This document shows positions 42,323 through 50,300 of a stretch of 64,000 bases of DNA, piece after piece (position 1 is the stretch's first letter; every line of letters starts with the position of its first letter). The stretch comes from JAEUIT01 sp044220875 (GTDB lineage Bacteria; Planctomycetota; Phycisphaerae; Phycisphaerales; SM1A02). Made by a program: the position numbers and the translations under genes. The stretch is taken from assembly GCA_044220875.1 (NCBI GenBank), contig JBGAQH010000001.1, positions 1,054,001 through 1,118,000 on the forward strand. The letters run 5' to 3'. The notes below the pieces were generated by a model. That model searched no databases and was not told where the DNA came from. It saw nothing but the letters and a program-made list of their open reading frames with translations.

Positions 42323-42865
42323 TCAGGCGCCGCAGCCGAGGGCCATGAACTCCTCGCGGACGATCTTGCCCTTCTCGACGGTGTAGACGCCGATCTCGCG
42401 CATCGTCATGCGCTCGCCGCCACCGCGTGGCGAGACTTCCATGGTGAAGTGCACGGAGAAGCCGGTCGCGCCGACGAAGGGGCCTTCGGCCACGGCGTTG
42501 TGCGACTCGAACGCGCCGTGCCACCAGGCGTTCTTCTCGTCGACGCCCTTCTTGCCGAGGAAGACGGAGCCGTCGCCCTCGATCGACTCGATCTTCTTGT
42601 GGTGCCAGAGCTTCTCGACCTCGGACGCCTTGCCGCGGTTGAAGAGCTGCACGAGACTCGCGCCGACCTCGGCCGCGCTGGCGCCCTTGCCGGTGGTGAG
42701 CCGCTTCTTCGCTACGTTCTTGAACTTCGGCATCGGCGGTGCGCCGCCGGTGCAATCGCAGTCGCAGCAGCAGTCGGAGGCCGCGGCGGTAGCGGCCTTC
42801 GCCTTCTTCGCGGGCTTCTCCGCCTTCGCGGGCTTGTCCTTCTTCTTGGTCTTGTCCTTCGCCAT
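42323..42865 (-). CDS. SnoaL-like (NTF2-fold) protein with Lys-rich, Cys-rich leader
   Basis: The 180-residue product starts with about 28 residues of Lys/Ala (KDKTKKKDKPAKAEKPAKKA). The short motif DCCCDCDC comes next, then an NTF2/SnoaL-type domain (about 65-180: VQLFNRGKASEVEKLWHHKK, then FVGATGFSVHFTMEV, and a conserved CGA end). NTF2-fold proteins often bind small ligands or act as cyclases. The five-Cys cluster could bind a metal. The Lys-rich tail could bind nucleic acid or polyphosphate; both are inferences. Confidence 0.7.
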   Translation of the reverse strand: MAKDKTKKKDKPAKAEKPAKKAKAATAAASDCCCDCDCTGGAPPMPKFKNVAKKRLTTGKGASAAEVGASLVQLFNRGKASEVEKLWHHKKIESIEGDGSVFLGKKGVDEKNAWWHGAFESHNAVAEGPFVGATGFSVHFTMEVSPRGGGERMTMREIGVYTVEKGKIVREEFMALGCGA

Positions 42866-42937
42866 TCGATGTCCCCGGGGAGTGCCCCGAATGTGGCCGC
42901 GAGCGGCCGTGGTTGGTGATGTGGCGCCCTGTAGGCG

Positions 42938-43606
42938 CTATTCGCTCAGCTCGACCGTCCAGTAGGCCTCGTCGAGGAATGCCTTCCACGACTGGTACTT
43001 GGGACTGCCGAGACGGATGGTAATGGCCGGGTTGCGCTTCGGCTTGATCGGCTGGCGGATCAGCCGCATGCTTGCCTGGTCGGGCGTGCGGCCGCCCTTG
43101 CGGGCATTGCACCGCACGCATGCGCACACGAGATTGGTCCAGGTGTTCTCGCCGCCCTGCACGCGCGGACGCACATGGTCGAGGGTGAGTTCCTTGGTCG
43201 GGAAGTGCTTGCCGCAGTACTGGCAGCGGCTGCCGTCGCGGGCGTAGATGTTGCGCCGGTTGAGCTTGACGTGCTCGCGCGGGAAGCGGTCGTAGCCGAG
43301 GACGCGAATGATCTTCGGCACGGCGATCGCGAACCGGGCCGTCATGACCCAGTCGTGCTGGTCGCGCTCGTGCTCATGCTGGAACGCCGATGCGTCCGAC
43401 CAGGAGCGGAACGAGTAGCCCGCGTAGTTGCCGTTCTCGATGGCGACGACTTCAGCGATGTCCTTGACGAGCATGGTGAACGCGCGACGCGCGTCGATCA
43501 CGCGCACCGCGGCGTAGACGCGATTCAGCACCAGCACCTTGGCGTCGAGCGCCGTGGCCAATGCTGCCGTCGCGGATCCTGCACTCGACTGGGAGAGCGT
43601 GGACAT
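42938..43606 (-). CDS. HNH endonuclease family protein
   Basis: The 222-residue protein has a conserved N-terminal part (DAKVLVLNRVYAAVRVIDAR, FTMLVKDIAEVV). An HNH domain follows with two Cys pairs for zinc (CQYCGKH and CACVRCN), the catalytic LTLDHVRPRVQGG and ENTWTNLV. Proteins with this architecture are common single-copy genes in Planctomycetota, Cyanobacteria and others, without restriction-modification partners, so a housekeeping DNA-metabolism role is more likely than defence. ATG 43606 begins the family-like region. Confidence 0.85.
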   Translation of the reverse strand: MSTLSQSSAGSATAALATALDAKVLVLNRVYAAVRVIDARRAFTMLVKDIAEVVAIENGNYAGYSFRSWSDASAFQHEHERDQHDWVMTARFAIAVPKIIRVLGYDRFPREHVKLNRRNIYARDGSRCQYCGKHFPTKELTLDHVRPRVQGGENTWTNLVCACVRCNARKGGRTPDQASMRLIRQPIKPKRNPAITIRLGSPKYQSWKAFLDEAYWTVELSE

Positions 43607-43793
43607 CCTGTACCTGCGCCTCGTCCGCGTTGGTTCCGCAACACGCGGACTTGGGCTCCGCGGACACCCAATGGTAACGATCGGGAGCGGCGCGGGGCAA
43701 CGACTGCGCAAAGAGGTCGCGAAGGAACGCTCCAGCGGTCCTCCCCGAGACCGCGCGATCGGCACGATCGGTGCCGACGGAACGCGCCGGCGA

Positions 43794-44480
43794 TCAGGCG
43801 CCCAGCCACTCGAGCTGGCGTTCGATCGATCCGGGCCGCAGCACCAGCGGCAGGTCCTTCGGGGCGTGATCGGCCAGAAGCTTTCGGATCAGGTCGCGGG
43901 GCAAACATCCCTCGCCGAGCGGAACGGGCCGGAGCAGTTCGCCGTCGACGACCGCGTCGTGCAGCAGGAACATCGCCGCCCGCGGGGCGAGCGTCTCGAT
44001 GATCCGTCGCAGGTGGTCCTCGACATCCTTGAGCATTCCGGGAAGGAGGAGGTCGGCCGGTCCGACCGCGATCTCGAAAGGCTGGCCTTGCCGCTCGCGG
44101 AGGAGGTTCACGCAGCCTTGGACGTCGCTCAAGACGTGGCGGGCGTGGGGACGGAAGGCGAGGGTCCGGCCGCGGGCGACCAAGGTCGGCGCGGCGGCGT
44201 CGCAGAAGTCGCGGAAGGCGGCGTGCCCCTCGCGCATCCAGGTGCGCGGATCGTCACCGAAGAGTTCGTCGGCCAAGGTGCCGCTCCAGACGACGATCCG
44301 TTCGCCGGGGAGTTCGGCATCGAGCATCCACTCCTCGGAGAGCGGGTTGCCGTCGGCGAAGGCCGCGAGCGGCTGACCGGCCAGTGAGCCATAGCCGACG
44401 AAGAGCCCCTCGCAGCAGGGATGCGAGGCGCCGACGAGTCGGGCGAGGGCCTTGGCGTTGTGGTGGAGGTAGATGCGCAT
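43794..44480 (-). CDS. Conserved hypothetical protein downstream of queD
   Basis: The 228-residue soluble protein belongs to no family I recognise. Visible features include CCEGLFVGYGSLAGQ, ELPGERIVVWSGTLADELFG, QPFEIAVGPADLLLPGM and RRIIETLAPRAAMFLLHDA. It has no signal peptide or membrane segment. It starts 37 nt after queD's stop on the same strand and is probably co-transcribed, but a queuosine role is not shown. Composition matches its neighbours. Confidence 0.65.
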   Translation of the reverse strand: MRIYLHHNAKALARLVGASHPCCEGLFVGYGSLAGQPLAAFADGNPLSEEWMLDAELPGERIVVWSGTLADELFGDDPRTWMREGHAAFRDFCDAAAPTLVARGRTLAFRPHARHVLSDVQGCVNLLRERQGQPFEIAVGPADLLLPGMLKDVEDHLRRIIETLAPRAAMFLLHDAVVDGELLRPVPLGEGCLPRDLIRKLLADHAPKDLPLVLRPGSIERQLEWLGA

Positions 44481-44517
44481 GGCGAAATCGGCGGAGGGTG
44501 CGGGCCGCGCGGCCGGC

Positions 44518-44877
44518 TCAGCCTCGATACTCGCAGCGCGTCGTACAGGTTTCGTGGACGACGACCTCGCTCAGGAGCGGCACGGCGGGCTTGAGCCGAT
44601 CCCAGATCCACTTCGCGATCATCTCGCTGGTCGGGTTCTCAAGGCCGGCGATGTCGTTCAGGCAGTAGTGGTCGAGGGCCTTCTCGATCGGCTCCGTCGC
44701 CCGCTTGATGTCGCCGTAGTCGACGAGGTAGCCCTTCGCCGGATCGACGTCCCCCTCAACGACGATGTCGATCTTGAACGAGTGCCCATGCAACCGCCGG
44801 CACTTGTGCCCGTCCGGAAAACACGGCAGCCAGTGGGCGGCTTCGAAGGCGAAACTCTTGGCAAGTCGAACGTGCAT
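44518..44877 (-). CDS. queD: 6-carboxy-5,6,7,8-tetrahydropterin synthase
   Basis: QueD converts 7,8-dihydroneopterin triphosphate to carboxytetrahydropterin in the queuosine/7-deazapurine pathway. The 119-residue enzyme has zinc ligands His15, His30 and His32 (FEAAHWLP, CRRLHGHSFKI), catalytic Cys26, VDYGDIKRATEPI and ENPTSEMIAKWIW. The length fits QueD rather than the larger pterin synthases. No queC, queE or queF is nearby. A CACAGAG repeat starts 8 nt before its start codon. Confidence 0.93.
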   Translation of the reverse strand: MHVRLAKSFAFEAAHWLPCFPDGHKCRRLHGHSFKIDIVVEGDVDPAKGYLVDYGDIKRATEPIEKALDHYCLNDIAGLENPTSEMIAKWIWDRLKPAVPLLSEVVVHETCTTRCEYRG

Positions 44878-44884
44878 GGGGATT

Positions 44885-44925
44885 CAACACAGAGGCACAG
44901 AGAACACAGAGGGCCACAGAGCGGG
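44885..44925 (+). repeat. CACAGAG-type repeat, left arm of an inverted pair
   Basis: Four CACAGAG-like units are in the orientation of the copies near murA. With the opposite-strand array at 45003-45050 they form an inverted pair enclosing the hairpin at 44961-44994. Confidence 0.75.
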
Positions 44926-44960
44926 CGATCAGACGGGACGAGCGAAGCAGGGGAAGAAGA

Positions 44961-44994
44961 AAGGGGAAGAGATGTCAAGACACCTCTTCCCCTT
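44961..44994 (-). terminator. Intrinsic terminator-like hairpin after rplS
   Basis: The arms AAGGGGAAGAG and CTCTTCCCCTT pair over 11 bp. After one mismatch, TGTC/GACA pairs on, leaving a 2-nt loop. In the direction of rplS the arm is followed by TTTCTTCTTCCCC, a pyrimidine tract. It fits the end of the rpsP-trmD-rplS transcript. Confidence 0.65.
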
Positions 44995-45002
44995 GTCATT
45001 TC

Positions 45003-45050
45003 TTCTCTGTGTGCTCTGCGTCCTCTGTGCCTCTGTGTTTCTCTGGCGAA
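45003..45050 (-). repeat. CACAGAG-type repeat, right arm of an inverted pair
   Basis: On the minus strand this is a run of CACAGAG/CGCAGAG units ending 2 nt before the rplS stop codon. In that transcript it lies immediately 3' of rplS. It can pair with the array at 44885-44925. Confidence 0.75.
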
Positions 45051-45052
45051 AC

Positions 45053-45439
45053 TCAGCTCTTCGCGGTCTCTTCCTTCAGGCCGCGGCGCTGGTCGCGGAG
45101 GCGGCGGCTGCGGCCGGTGCGGTCGCGGAGGTAGAAGAGCTTCGCGCGGCGGGCGTCGGCGCGGCGGACGAGGTCGATCTTGGCCACGCGCGGGGAGTGC
45201 AGCGGGAAGATGCGCTCGACGCCCTCGTTGGCGACGATGCGGCGGACGGTGATCGTCTTGTTCACGCCGCGACCCTTCTCGGCGATGAAGACACCCTGGA
45301 AGATCTGGATGCGTTCCTTGTCGCCTTCGATGATCTTGTAGTGGACGTCGATGGTGTCGCCGATGGTGAAGTCGGGATACGCGTCCGCGGCCTTGAGCTG
45401 GCTGGCGACGATGCCTTCGATGATCTGGGTACGGTTCAT
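45053..45439 (-). CDS. rplS: 50S ribosomal protein L19
   Basis: The 128-residue L19 has FTIGDTIDVHYKIIEGDKER, FQGVFIAEKGRGVNKTITVR, GVERIFPLHSPRVAKIDLVR and RRAKLFYLRDRTGRSRR. ATG 45439 begins the protein. It is the last gene of the rpsP-trmD-rplS set, with 187 nt between trmD and rplS, longer than usual, in which no gene was seen. Confidence 0.96.
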   Translation of the reverse strand: MNRTQIIEGIVASQLKAADAYPDFTIGDTIDVHYKIIEGDKERIQIFQGVFIAEKGRGVNKTITVRRIVANEGVERIFPLHSPRVAKIDLVRRADARRAKLFYLRDRTGRSRRLRDQRRGLKEETAKS

Positions 45440-45626
45440 GTCAGTCGGTCCTTGGGCCCCACACGGCGGTGGATCGTGGCCCGGTTGTCCCATCCAGCGT
45501 GACTTCCCTCGGGTGAGGATGCGAAGCCATAGGCCGGGCGGTTCTGCGACATGGGACGTGTGCGAGGCCGAATCGGTCGGCCGGCACGCTCGCCCAGCGG
45601 TCGCGAGGCGAAAAGTGATCGAGAAG

Positions 45627-46325
45627 TTAGGTGAGGAGGTCCGGTCGGCGCTTTCGCGTTCGCTCGAGCCTCTGCTGGTCTCGCCATCGGGCGATCGACG
45701 CGTGGTCGCCGCTCAACAGCACATCGGGGACGGTCCGGCCTTGCCACTCGCGCGGCCGGGTGAAGTGCGGACAGTCCAGAAGGAGCGGTCCGCCGGCTTC
45801 GGTGGGGGCCGCGAAGGAATCCTCCGCGGCTGACCCTTCGTGGCCGAGCGCTCCGGGAAGGAGACGCACGACCGCGTCGACGACGAGCATGGCAGGGAGC
45901 TCGCCGCCAGAGAGGACGAAGTCGCCGATCGAGAGTTCGAGGGGTTGGAGTTCCTCGATCACCCGCTCGTCGATGCCCTCATAGTGGCCCGCGATCATGA
46001 GCAGACGCTCCTGTTTCGCGAGCCACTCCACTCGGCGCTGCCCCAGCGGTTCACCCTGGGGAGTCATCAGCAGCCGAACGGCCGGCCTTTCATCCATCGC
46101 TTCGACGGCACGTACGGCGTCGTGGACGGGCTGGCACATCATCACCATGCCCGGTCCGCCCCCGAAGGGACGGTCGTCCACCTTGTTGTGCTTGTTGTCG
46201 GCCCAAGCCCGGATGTCGTGAACGTGCAAGTTCGCGATGCCGTTCTGGGCCGCACGCCCGACGATGCTCGTTTGGAGCACCTGCGGGAACATCTCCGGGA
46301 AGAGGGTCAGCAGGTCGATGCGCAT
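45627..46325 (-). CDS. trmD: tRNA (guanine37-N1)-methyltransferase
   Basis: TrmD methylates G37 of tRNAs reading CNN codons and prevents frameshifting. The 232-residue protein has IDLLTLFPEMFPQVLQTSIV, DDRPFGGGPGMVMMCQPV, the trefoil-knot SAM site AGHYEGIDERV, and SIGDFVLSGGELPAMLVVDA with the catalytic Asp region. RimM, usually encoded just before trmD, is missing: rpsP ends 57 nt upstream of the trmD start. Confidence 0.96.
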   Translation of the reverse strand: MRIDLLTLFPEMFPQVLQTSIVGRAAQNGIANLHVHDIRAWADNKHNKVDDRPFGGGPGMVMMCQPVHDAVRAVEAMDERPAVRLLMTPQGEPLGQRRVEWLAKQERLLMIAGHYEGIDERVIEELQPLELSIGDFVLSGGELPAMLVVDAVVRLLPGALGHEGSAAEDSFAAPTEAGGPLLLDCPHFTRPREWQGRTVPDVLLSGDHASIARWRDQQRLERTRKRRPDLLT

Positions 46326-46382
46326 CGGAATCCTCCACGCACGGCTGCCGCCCCGTCCGACGAAGCGTTCGCGGACGAAGTG

Positions 46383-46670
46383 TTAGGCCTTCGCCTTGCT
46401 CTGGTTCGCATTCTGCTTCTTGCGACCCGGAGCCTCGACGCCGACCTTGCGGAGAAGGTCACGGACGGTCTCGCTCGGCTGGGCGCCGACCGAGAGCCAG
46501 TGCTTCACGCGCTCGATGTCGAACTTGATCTGCTCGCCGGCGGCAACCGGATCGAACCACCCGAGTTCCTCGATGACACGGCCATCGCGCGGATTGCGCT
46601 TGTCCATGGCACCAAGACGATAGAACGGACGATGGGCGCGGCCCATGCGCTTGAGACGGAGAACAACCAT
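46383..46670 (-). CDS. rpsP: 30S ribosomal protein S16
   Basis: The 95-residue S16 has VVLRLKRMGRAHRPFYRLGA, RDGRVIEELGWFDP and RVKHWLSVGAQPSETVRDLL. It is the first gene of the operon with trmD and rplS. The roughly 200 nt upstream, to the M50 protease stop, should hold the promoter. Confidence 0.97.
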   Translation of the reverse strand: MVVLRLKRMGRAHRPFYRLGAMDKRNPRDGRVIEELGWFDPVAAGEQIKFDIERVKHWLSVGAQPSETVRDLLRKVGVEAPGRKKQNANQSKAKA

Positions 46671-46871
46671 TGCGTGGATCCTCGTCAGCGTCCGCTTCGG
46701 TCCCGTCGCGTACGTGTGCGACTCGGTCAGACCGGGCGTGTCGTGGAGCGGGAGGACGAAGCAGGACGCTTCGCCCTCACTCGCCGTGCGGCACGCCTTC
46801 AGCGGGCGGATGCGAAGGGGGGAGGGTAGAGGAAGCGGCCGGAGGATGCAACGGCTTCGCCGCCGCGCGGG

Positions 46872-47549
46872 TTATTCGGACGACCCGTGGAGCCGATCGA
46901 CCTGCCGCACCACGGCCTTGAGGTACTCGATCCCGGCGCTTCGTCCCGCCCGCATCACAAGCGTTCCGATGCTCGTCGCCAATACCACGATGAGGATGAA
47001 CGAACCGGCCTGCCGCATGAAATCGGAGTGGTAGAAGCGGTAGGTCGCGGGGGTCAGCCCCGACACGATCGTCGCCCCGTCCAGCGGCGGAACCGGCAGG
47101 AGATTGAAGGCCAGAAGCCCGGCGTTGATCTGCCCGCCGACCAGCAGCGCCTCAAGAAGGTACTTGTTGATCGCGTCCGGTCCCTGCACGCCGACCAGGA
47201 CGCCGGCCGTCGTCAGGAGGCCGAAGGCAAGCAGCAGATTCACCAGCGGCCCGGCCCCGGCAACCCACACGTCGCCCCATCGCCCCCACTTGAACCGCGA
47301 GGGCCTCACGGGCATGAGTCCCCACGTGATGCCGAAGAGCGCGAAGGCCAGGAGGGCGTAGCCGCCCATATGCACGAGGGGATTCAGCGTCATCCGGCCG
47401 TATTCCCTGGGCGTCGAGTCGCCCTGCTGCAGCGCGGCCCAGCCGTGGCCGAGTTCGTGCAGGCAGATCGAGACGATGACCCAGAAGCAATAGCAGTAGA
47501 GCTGCCAATACTCGCCGCTGCTCGTGAAGTCGGTGACCCACCAGTGCAT
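46872..47549 (-). CDS. M50 (site-2 protease) zinc metallopeptidase
   Basis: The 225-residue membrane protease has HELGH at 31-35 in the first long helix and the distal zinc-binding motif LLPVPPLDGATI in a later helix. About five or six transmembrane segments are present and there is no PDZ domain, so it is the compact cytosolic-facing class. Such proteases cut regulatory membrane proteins within the bilayer. It begins 41 nt after the GH38 gene's stop and may be co-transcribed; the target is unknown. Confidence 0.88.
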   Translation of the reverse strand: MHWWVTDFTSSGEYWQLYCYCFWVIVSICLHELGHGWAALQQGDSTPREYGRMTLNPLVHMGGYALLAFALFGITWGLMPVRPSRFKWGRWGDVWVAGAGPLVNLLLAFGLLTTAGVLVGVQGPDAINKYLLEALLVGGQINAGLLAFNLLPVPPLDGATIVSGLTPATYRFYHSDFMRQAGSFILIVVLATSIGTLVMRAGRSAGIEYLKAVVRQVDRLHGSSE

Positions 47550-47590
47550 GGGGGCGATCGTAGCAGTCCGGCGGCGCGGTTGCCGTCGCG

Positions 47591-50296
47591 TTAGGCACTC
47601 CACGCGCCGAGGATGACCGCGAGGTCCGCCCCGTCGACGGTGCCGTCGCCGGTCAGGTCGGGGGCCGCGGTGCCCCACGCTCCCAAGAGGATCGCCAGGT
47701 CGGCGCCGTTCACCGCGCCATCGCAGTTGAGGTCAGCGGCCGGAGTGCAGGCCGGGGCGACGAGGAATCGGAAGGTGCGAAGCTGCTGTTGGGCGAAGGA
47801 CGCGCTGATGGCGTCGTTCCGGACCGCCTGCTCGCCGATGTCGGTCTCGATGTGGGTCGTTGCCTTGGCGGCGTCGGTCGCGAATCCGAGCGCCGAGATC
47901 GAACTGGTCGCCGGAACGTTGGCGAGATTCCACGCCCGGACGATCACACCGGCGCCGATGCCCTCCTCGGCCGGCTTGATCGCCCACGCGATCACCTTCG
48001 GGTCGGCCACCGCGAGCAGCGAATGGGTGGACGGCGGCAGCGGCGCCGCGGCGCCGCCGGTCGCGGCGGTTGCGACGAGCGGATTCTGCTGGGCCAGCGC
48101 GGTGCGCATCGCGACCGGCTGGTCGTAGCCGACGCTGGTGGCCAGCGCGAACCGCTGCGTGAAGGAGGTCGCTCCCCCCTGATTCTGGAGCCCGAGGCCC
48201 GTGCCGTCGACCTGTCCCCCGGCCAGCACCTTCAGGAGCGGCGTCGTCGCGTCGAGAAGATCGGGCGTGCTGTTGCCGAGCTGGACGAACAGGCAGTCGC
48301 TGTTGGCTAACGTGACGCCCGCGCCGTCGGCCCCGCGGATGTCCGCGAAGTGGTTGAGGGTGAGCCAGTCGTAGCGGGCCCGTGCCGAGGCGTAGTCGCC
48401 GCCCTGCGTGGAGAGCTTCGCGACGTTGACCGCGCCGACCTCCTCGTGGCGCACCGTTGGCGTCGGAAGGGCGAAGCCGAAGCCCCACGTCAGCGTCGAT
48501 CCGAAGTTCTGGGTGATGCGGTTGTCGATGTCGACGCGATCGCCGTCGCGATAGAGCGTGACCCGCGTGGTGTGGGCGACGGGCGAGCTCGCCACGGCCT
48601 TGAGCGTCACCGAGACCGGACCGGCGTTCTCGACCGAGATCGTTCCCGTCGAGGCGCCGAGGTCGTTGAGGGCCCGGCCTCCGACGACCGCGGCGAACTC
48701 GCGGTCGGACTGGGCGCGGTCGACGAGGCTCGTGATCGCGCCGCGCCGGTCGAGCGTGACCCGATGGCGGCTCGACTGGTAGGTGATGTTCAGCGTGCCG
48801 CCGCCGACGAAATCGGCCGCCGGCGCGAAGGCCTGACCGGCGCCCGCGATCACCTCGAAGACGCGATAGCCGACGCTCGGAACGTTCGAGGCCAGGGCCC
48901 GCAGCGTGGTGACGCCGTCGACGGTCATGATCTGCGAGGGCGTCTCCGCGCCGGTGGCGACGTCGACGACGTGCACCGGACCGCCGGGGGCGATCGGGAG
49001 GTCGACGGCATCGGTCCTCGACCACGACAGCGGATTGAAGACGACGAATCGCGTCGTGCCGGCCGGCGCGGGAACGAGCCCCCCGAGCGACGTGAGCGCC
49101 GCGTTCTGGAGCGAGTTCGCGTAGGAGGCAACCGTCGCGGCATTCTGCTTCTGGTACGCGGCGTAGGCGGCCTTCGAGATCGGGCCGTCGGCGGTCCAGT
49201 CGTGGTCATGGAAGAGGCCGAGCCGCTCCCACGCCTCGTCGCGGGCCGCGACGAATGGATCCATGAAGCCAGGGTTCTCGAGCGACACGATCGTCGCCAT
49301 GGCCTCGGCCGTCCGCAGCCGCTCGATCGCCCGCTTCACCGTCGCCGAGGTCTCGGCGAGCGATGCGAGGTAGAGCTCCCACTCGTTGCCGTAGGCGAGC
49401 GACTCGCTGGGCAGGGCAGCGCCGTAGGTCGCCTCGAAGTCGGCGAAGAAGTCGACCTCGTTCGAGACGATCACCTGGCGCGTCGCGTCGGTCGTCGCCT
49501 GGGCCACGGTGACGAACTCGTCGGTCAGCGTCTTCAGGTCGTCCCAGCCCTTTCCGAAGGCCCCGATGACGTCGTAGGGATAGCGGGCCGCGAAGCCGTT
49601 GAAGGGGGCGTTCGCCGTCACGAAGTCGACCGCGGCGCCGGGGAACCGCGCCTCGGCGTAGCCGCCTAACGATTCGTTCCCGGCGAGCATCGAGTTCCAC
49701 TTCATCAAGACCCGCTGTCCGTCCGGCCCGGTCCACCAGCCGATGTCCTGGGCGCGGTTCCACGCGTCCTCGACCTTCGACGCGCAGCCGCAGATTCCCT
49801 TCCACGACCACGCCGCGCCGCTGCCGGCGAAGAGCGACGCGAGGCCGCGCGGCACGACCTGGTTCTCCATGGTGATGACCAGCGGAAAGCGCAGGTCGTA
49901 GCGGCGCTCGAGGTGACCGGGGTAGTACATCGTCCGGATCACGTCCTCGGCCGGCGAGCCGCCGTGCAATGTCACCAGCGGATTGAGCGGGGCGGTGAAC
50001 TGACCGAGCCTCACGCGATTCATGAGCGCGTCGAACTGGGCCGGCGTGCGCGACTCCTCGAAGACGCGAAGCCAGTAGGAGCCGTCGAGATTGAATCGGC
50101 TCCGGTACTCGGGCGGATTCGACGCGGTCGAGTCGGCCAGGGCCGCGTAGTAGTCGATCATCTCGAGGAAGGCGGCGCGATAGGTCGCCTCGTCGGCGGT
50201 CCACATGTAGTCGGTGTGGTCGTCGCAGGCGATGTAGACGCGCTTGGGGGGCAGTGCGGCGCATGCCAGGAGCGAGGCGGCGACGAGCGTGATCAT
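47591..50296 (-). CDS. Exported GH38-type alpha-mannosidase with dockerin-like tail
   Basis: The 901-residue protein has a short signal peptide (ITLVAASLLACAALP). The N-terminal catalytic part contains CDDHTDYMWTADEATYRAAF, the zinc/nucleophile region typical of GH38, and SNEVDFFADFEATYG. Glycosyl hydrolase 38 C-terminal features follow, such as TRFVVFNPLSWSRTDAVDLP. Two dockerin-like repeats end it (LNCDGAVNGADLAILLGAWG and LTGDGTVDGADLAVILGAW). It should release mannose from glycans outside the cytoplasm. It starts 4 nt after the amidohydrolase stop, so both are on one transcript. Confidence 0.82.
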   Translation of the reverse strand: MITLVAASLLACAALPPKRVYIACDDHTDYMWTADEATYRAAFLEMIDYYAALADSTASNPPEYRSRFNLDGSYWLRVFEESRTPAQFDALMNRVRLGQFTAPLNPLVTLHGGSPAEDVIRTMYYPGHLERRYDLRFPLVITMENQVVPRGLASLFAGSGAAWSWKGICGCASKVEDAWNRAQDIGWWTGPDGQRVLMKWNSMLAGNESLGGYAEARFPGAAVDFVTANAPFNGFAARYPYDVIGAFGKGWDDLKTLTDEFVTVAQATTDATRQVIVSNEVDFFADFEATYGAALPSESLAYGNEWELYLASLAETSATVKRAIERLRTAEAMATIVSLENPGFMDPFVAARDEAWERLGLFHDHDWTADGPISKAAYAAYQKQNAATVASYANSLQNAALTSLGGLVPAPAGTTRFVVFNPLSWSRTDAVDLPIAPGGPVHVVDVATGAETPSQIMTVDGVTTLRALASNVPSVGYRVFEVIAGAGQAFAPAADFVGGGTLNITYQSSRHRVTLDRRGAITSLVDRAQSDREFAAVVGGRALNDLGASTGTISVENAGPVSVTLKAVASSPVAHTTRVTLYRDGDRVDIDNRITQNFGSTLTWGFGFALPTPTVRHEEVGAVNVAKLSTQGGDYASARARYDWLTLNHFADIRGADGAGVTLANSDCLFVQLGNSTPDLLDATTPLLKVLAGGQVDGTGLGLQNQGGATSFTQRFALATSVGYDQPVAMRTALAQQNPLVATAATGGAAAPLPPSTHSLLAVADPKVIAWAIKPAEEGIGAGVIVRAWNLANVPATSSISALGFATDAAKATTHIETDIGEQAVRNDAISASFAQQQLRTFRFLVAPACTPAADLNCDGAVNGADLAILLGAWGTAAPDLTGDGTVDGADLAVILGAWSA

Positions 50297-50300
50297 GCGT

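Noticed and set aside
40874..42919. A 681-codon plus-strand frame opposite the MASE1 kinase
   Set aside because: It has low-complexity Arg/Ala/Glu composition, no motif, and is fully antisense to a real gene.
42938..43606. HNH protein as part of a restriction or defence system
   Set aside because: No methyltransferase, specificity subunit or other defence gene is adjacent, and the protein matches a widespread single-copy housekeeping type.
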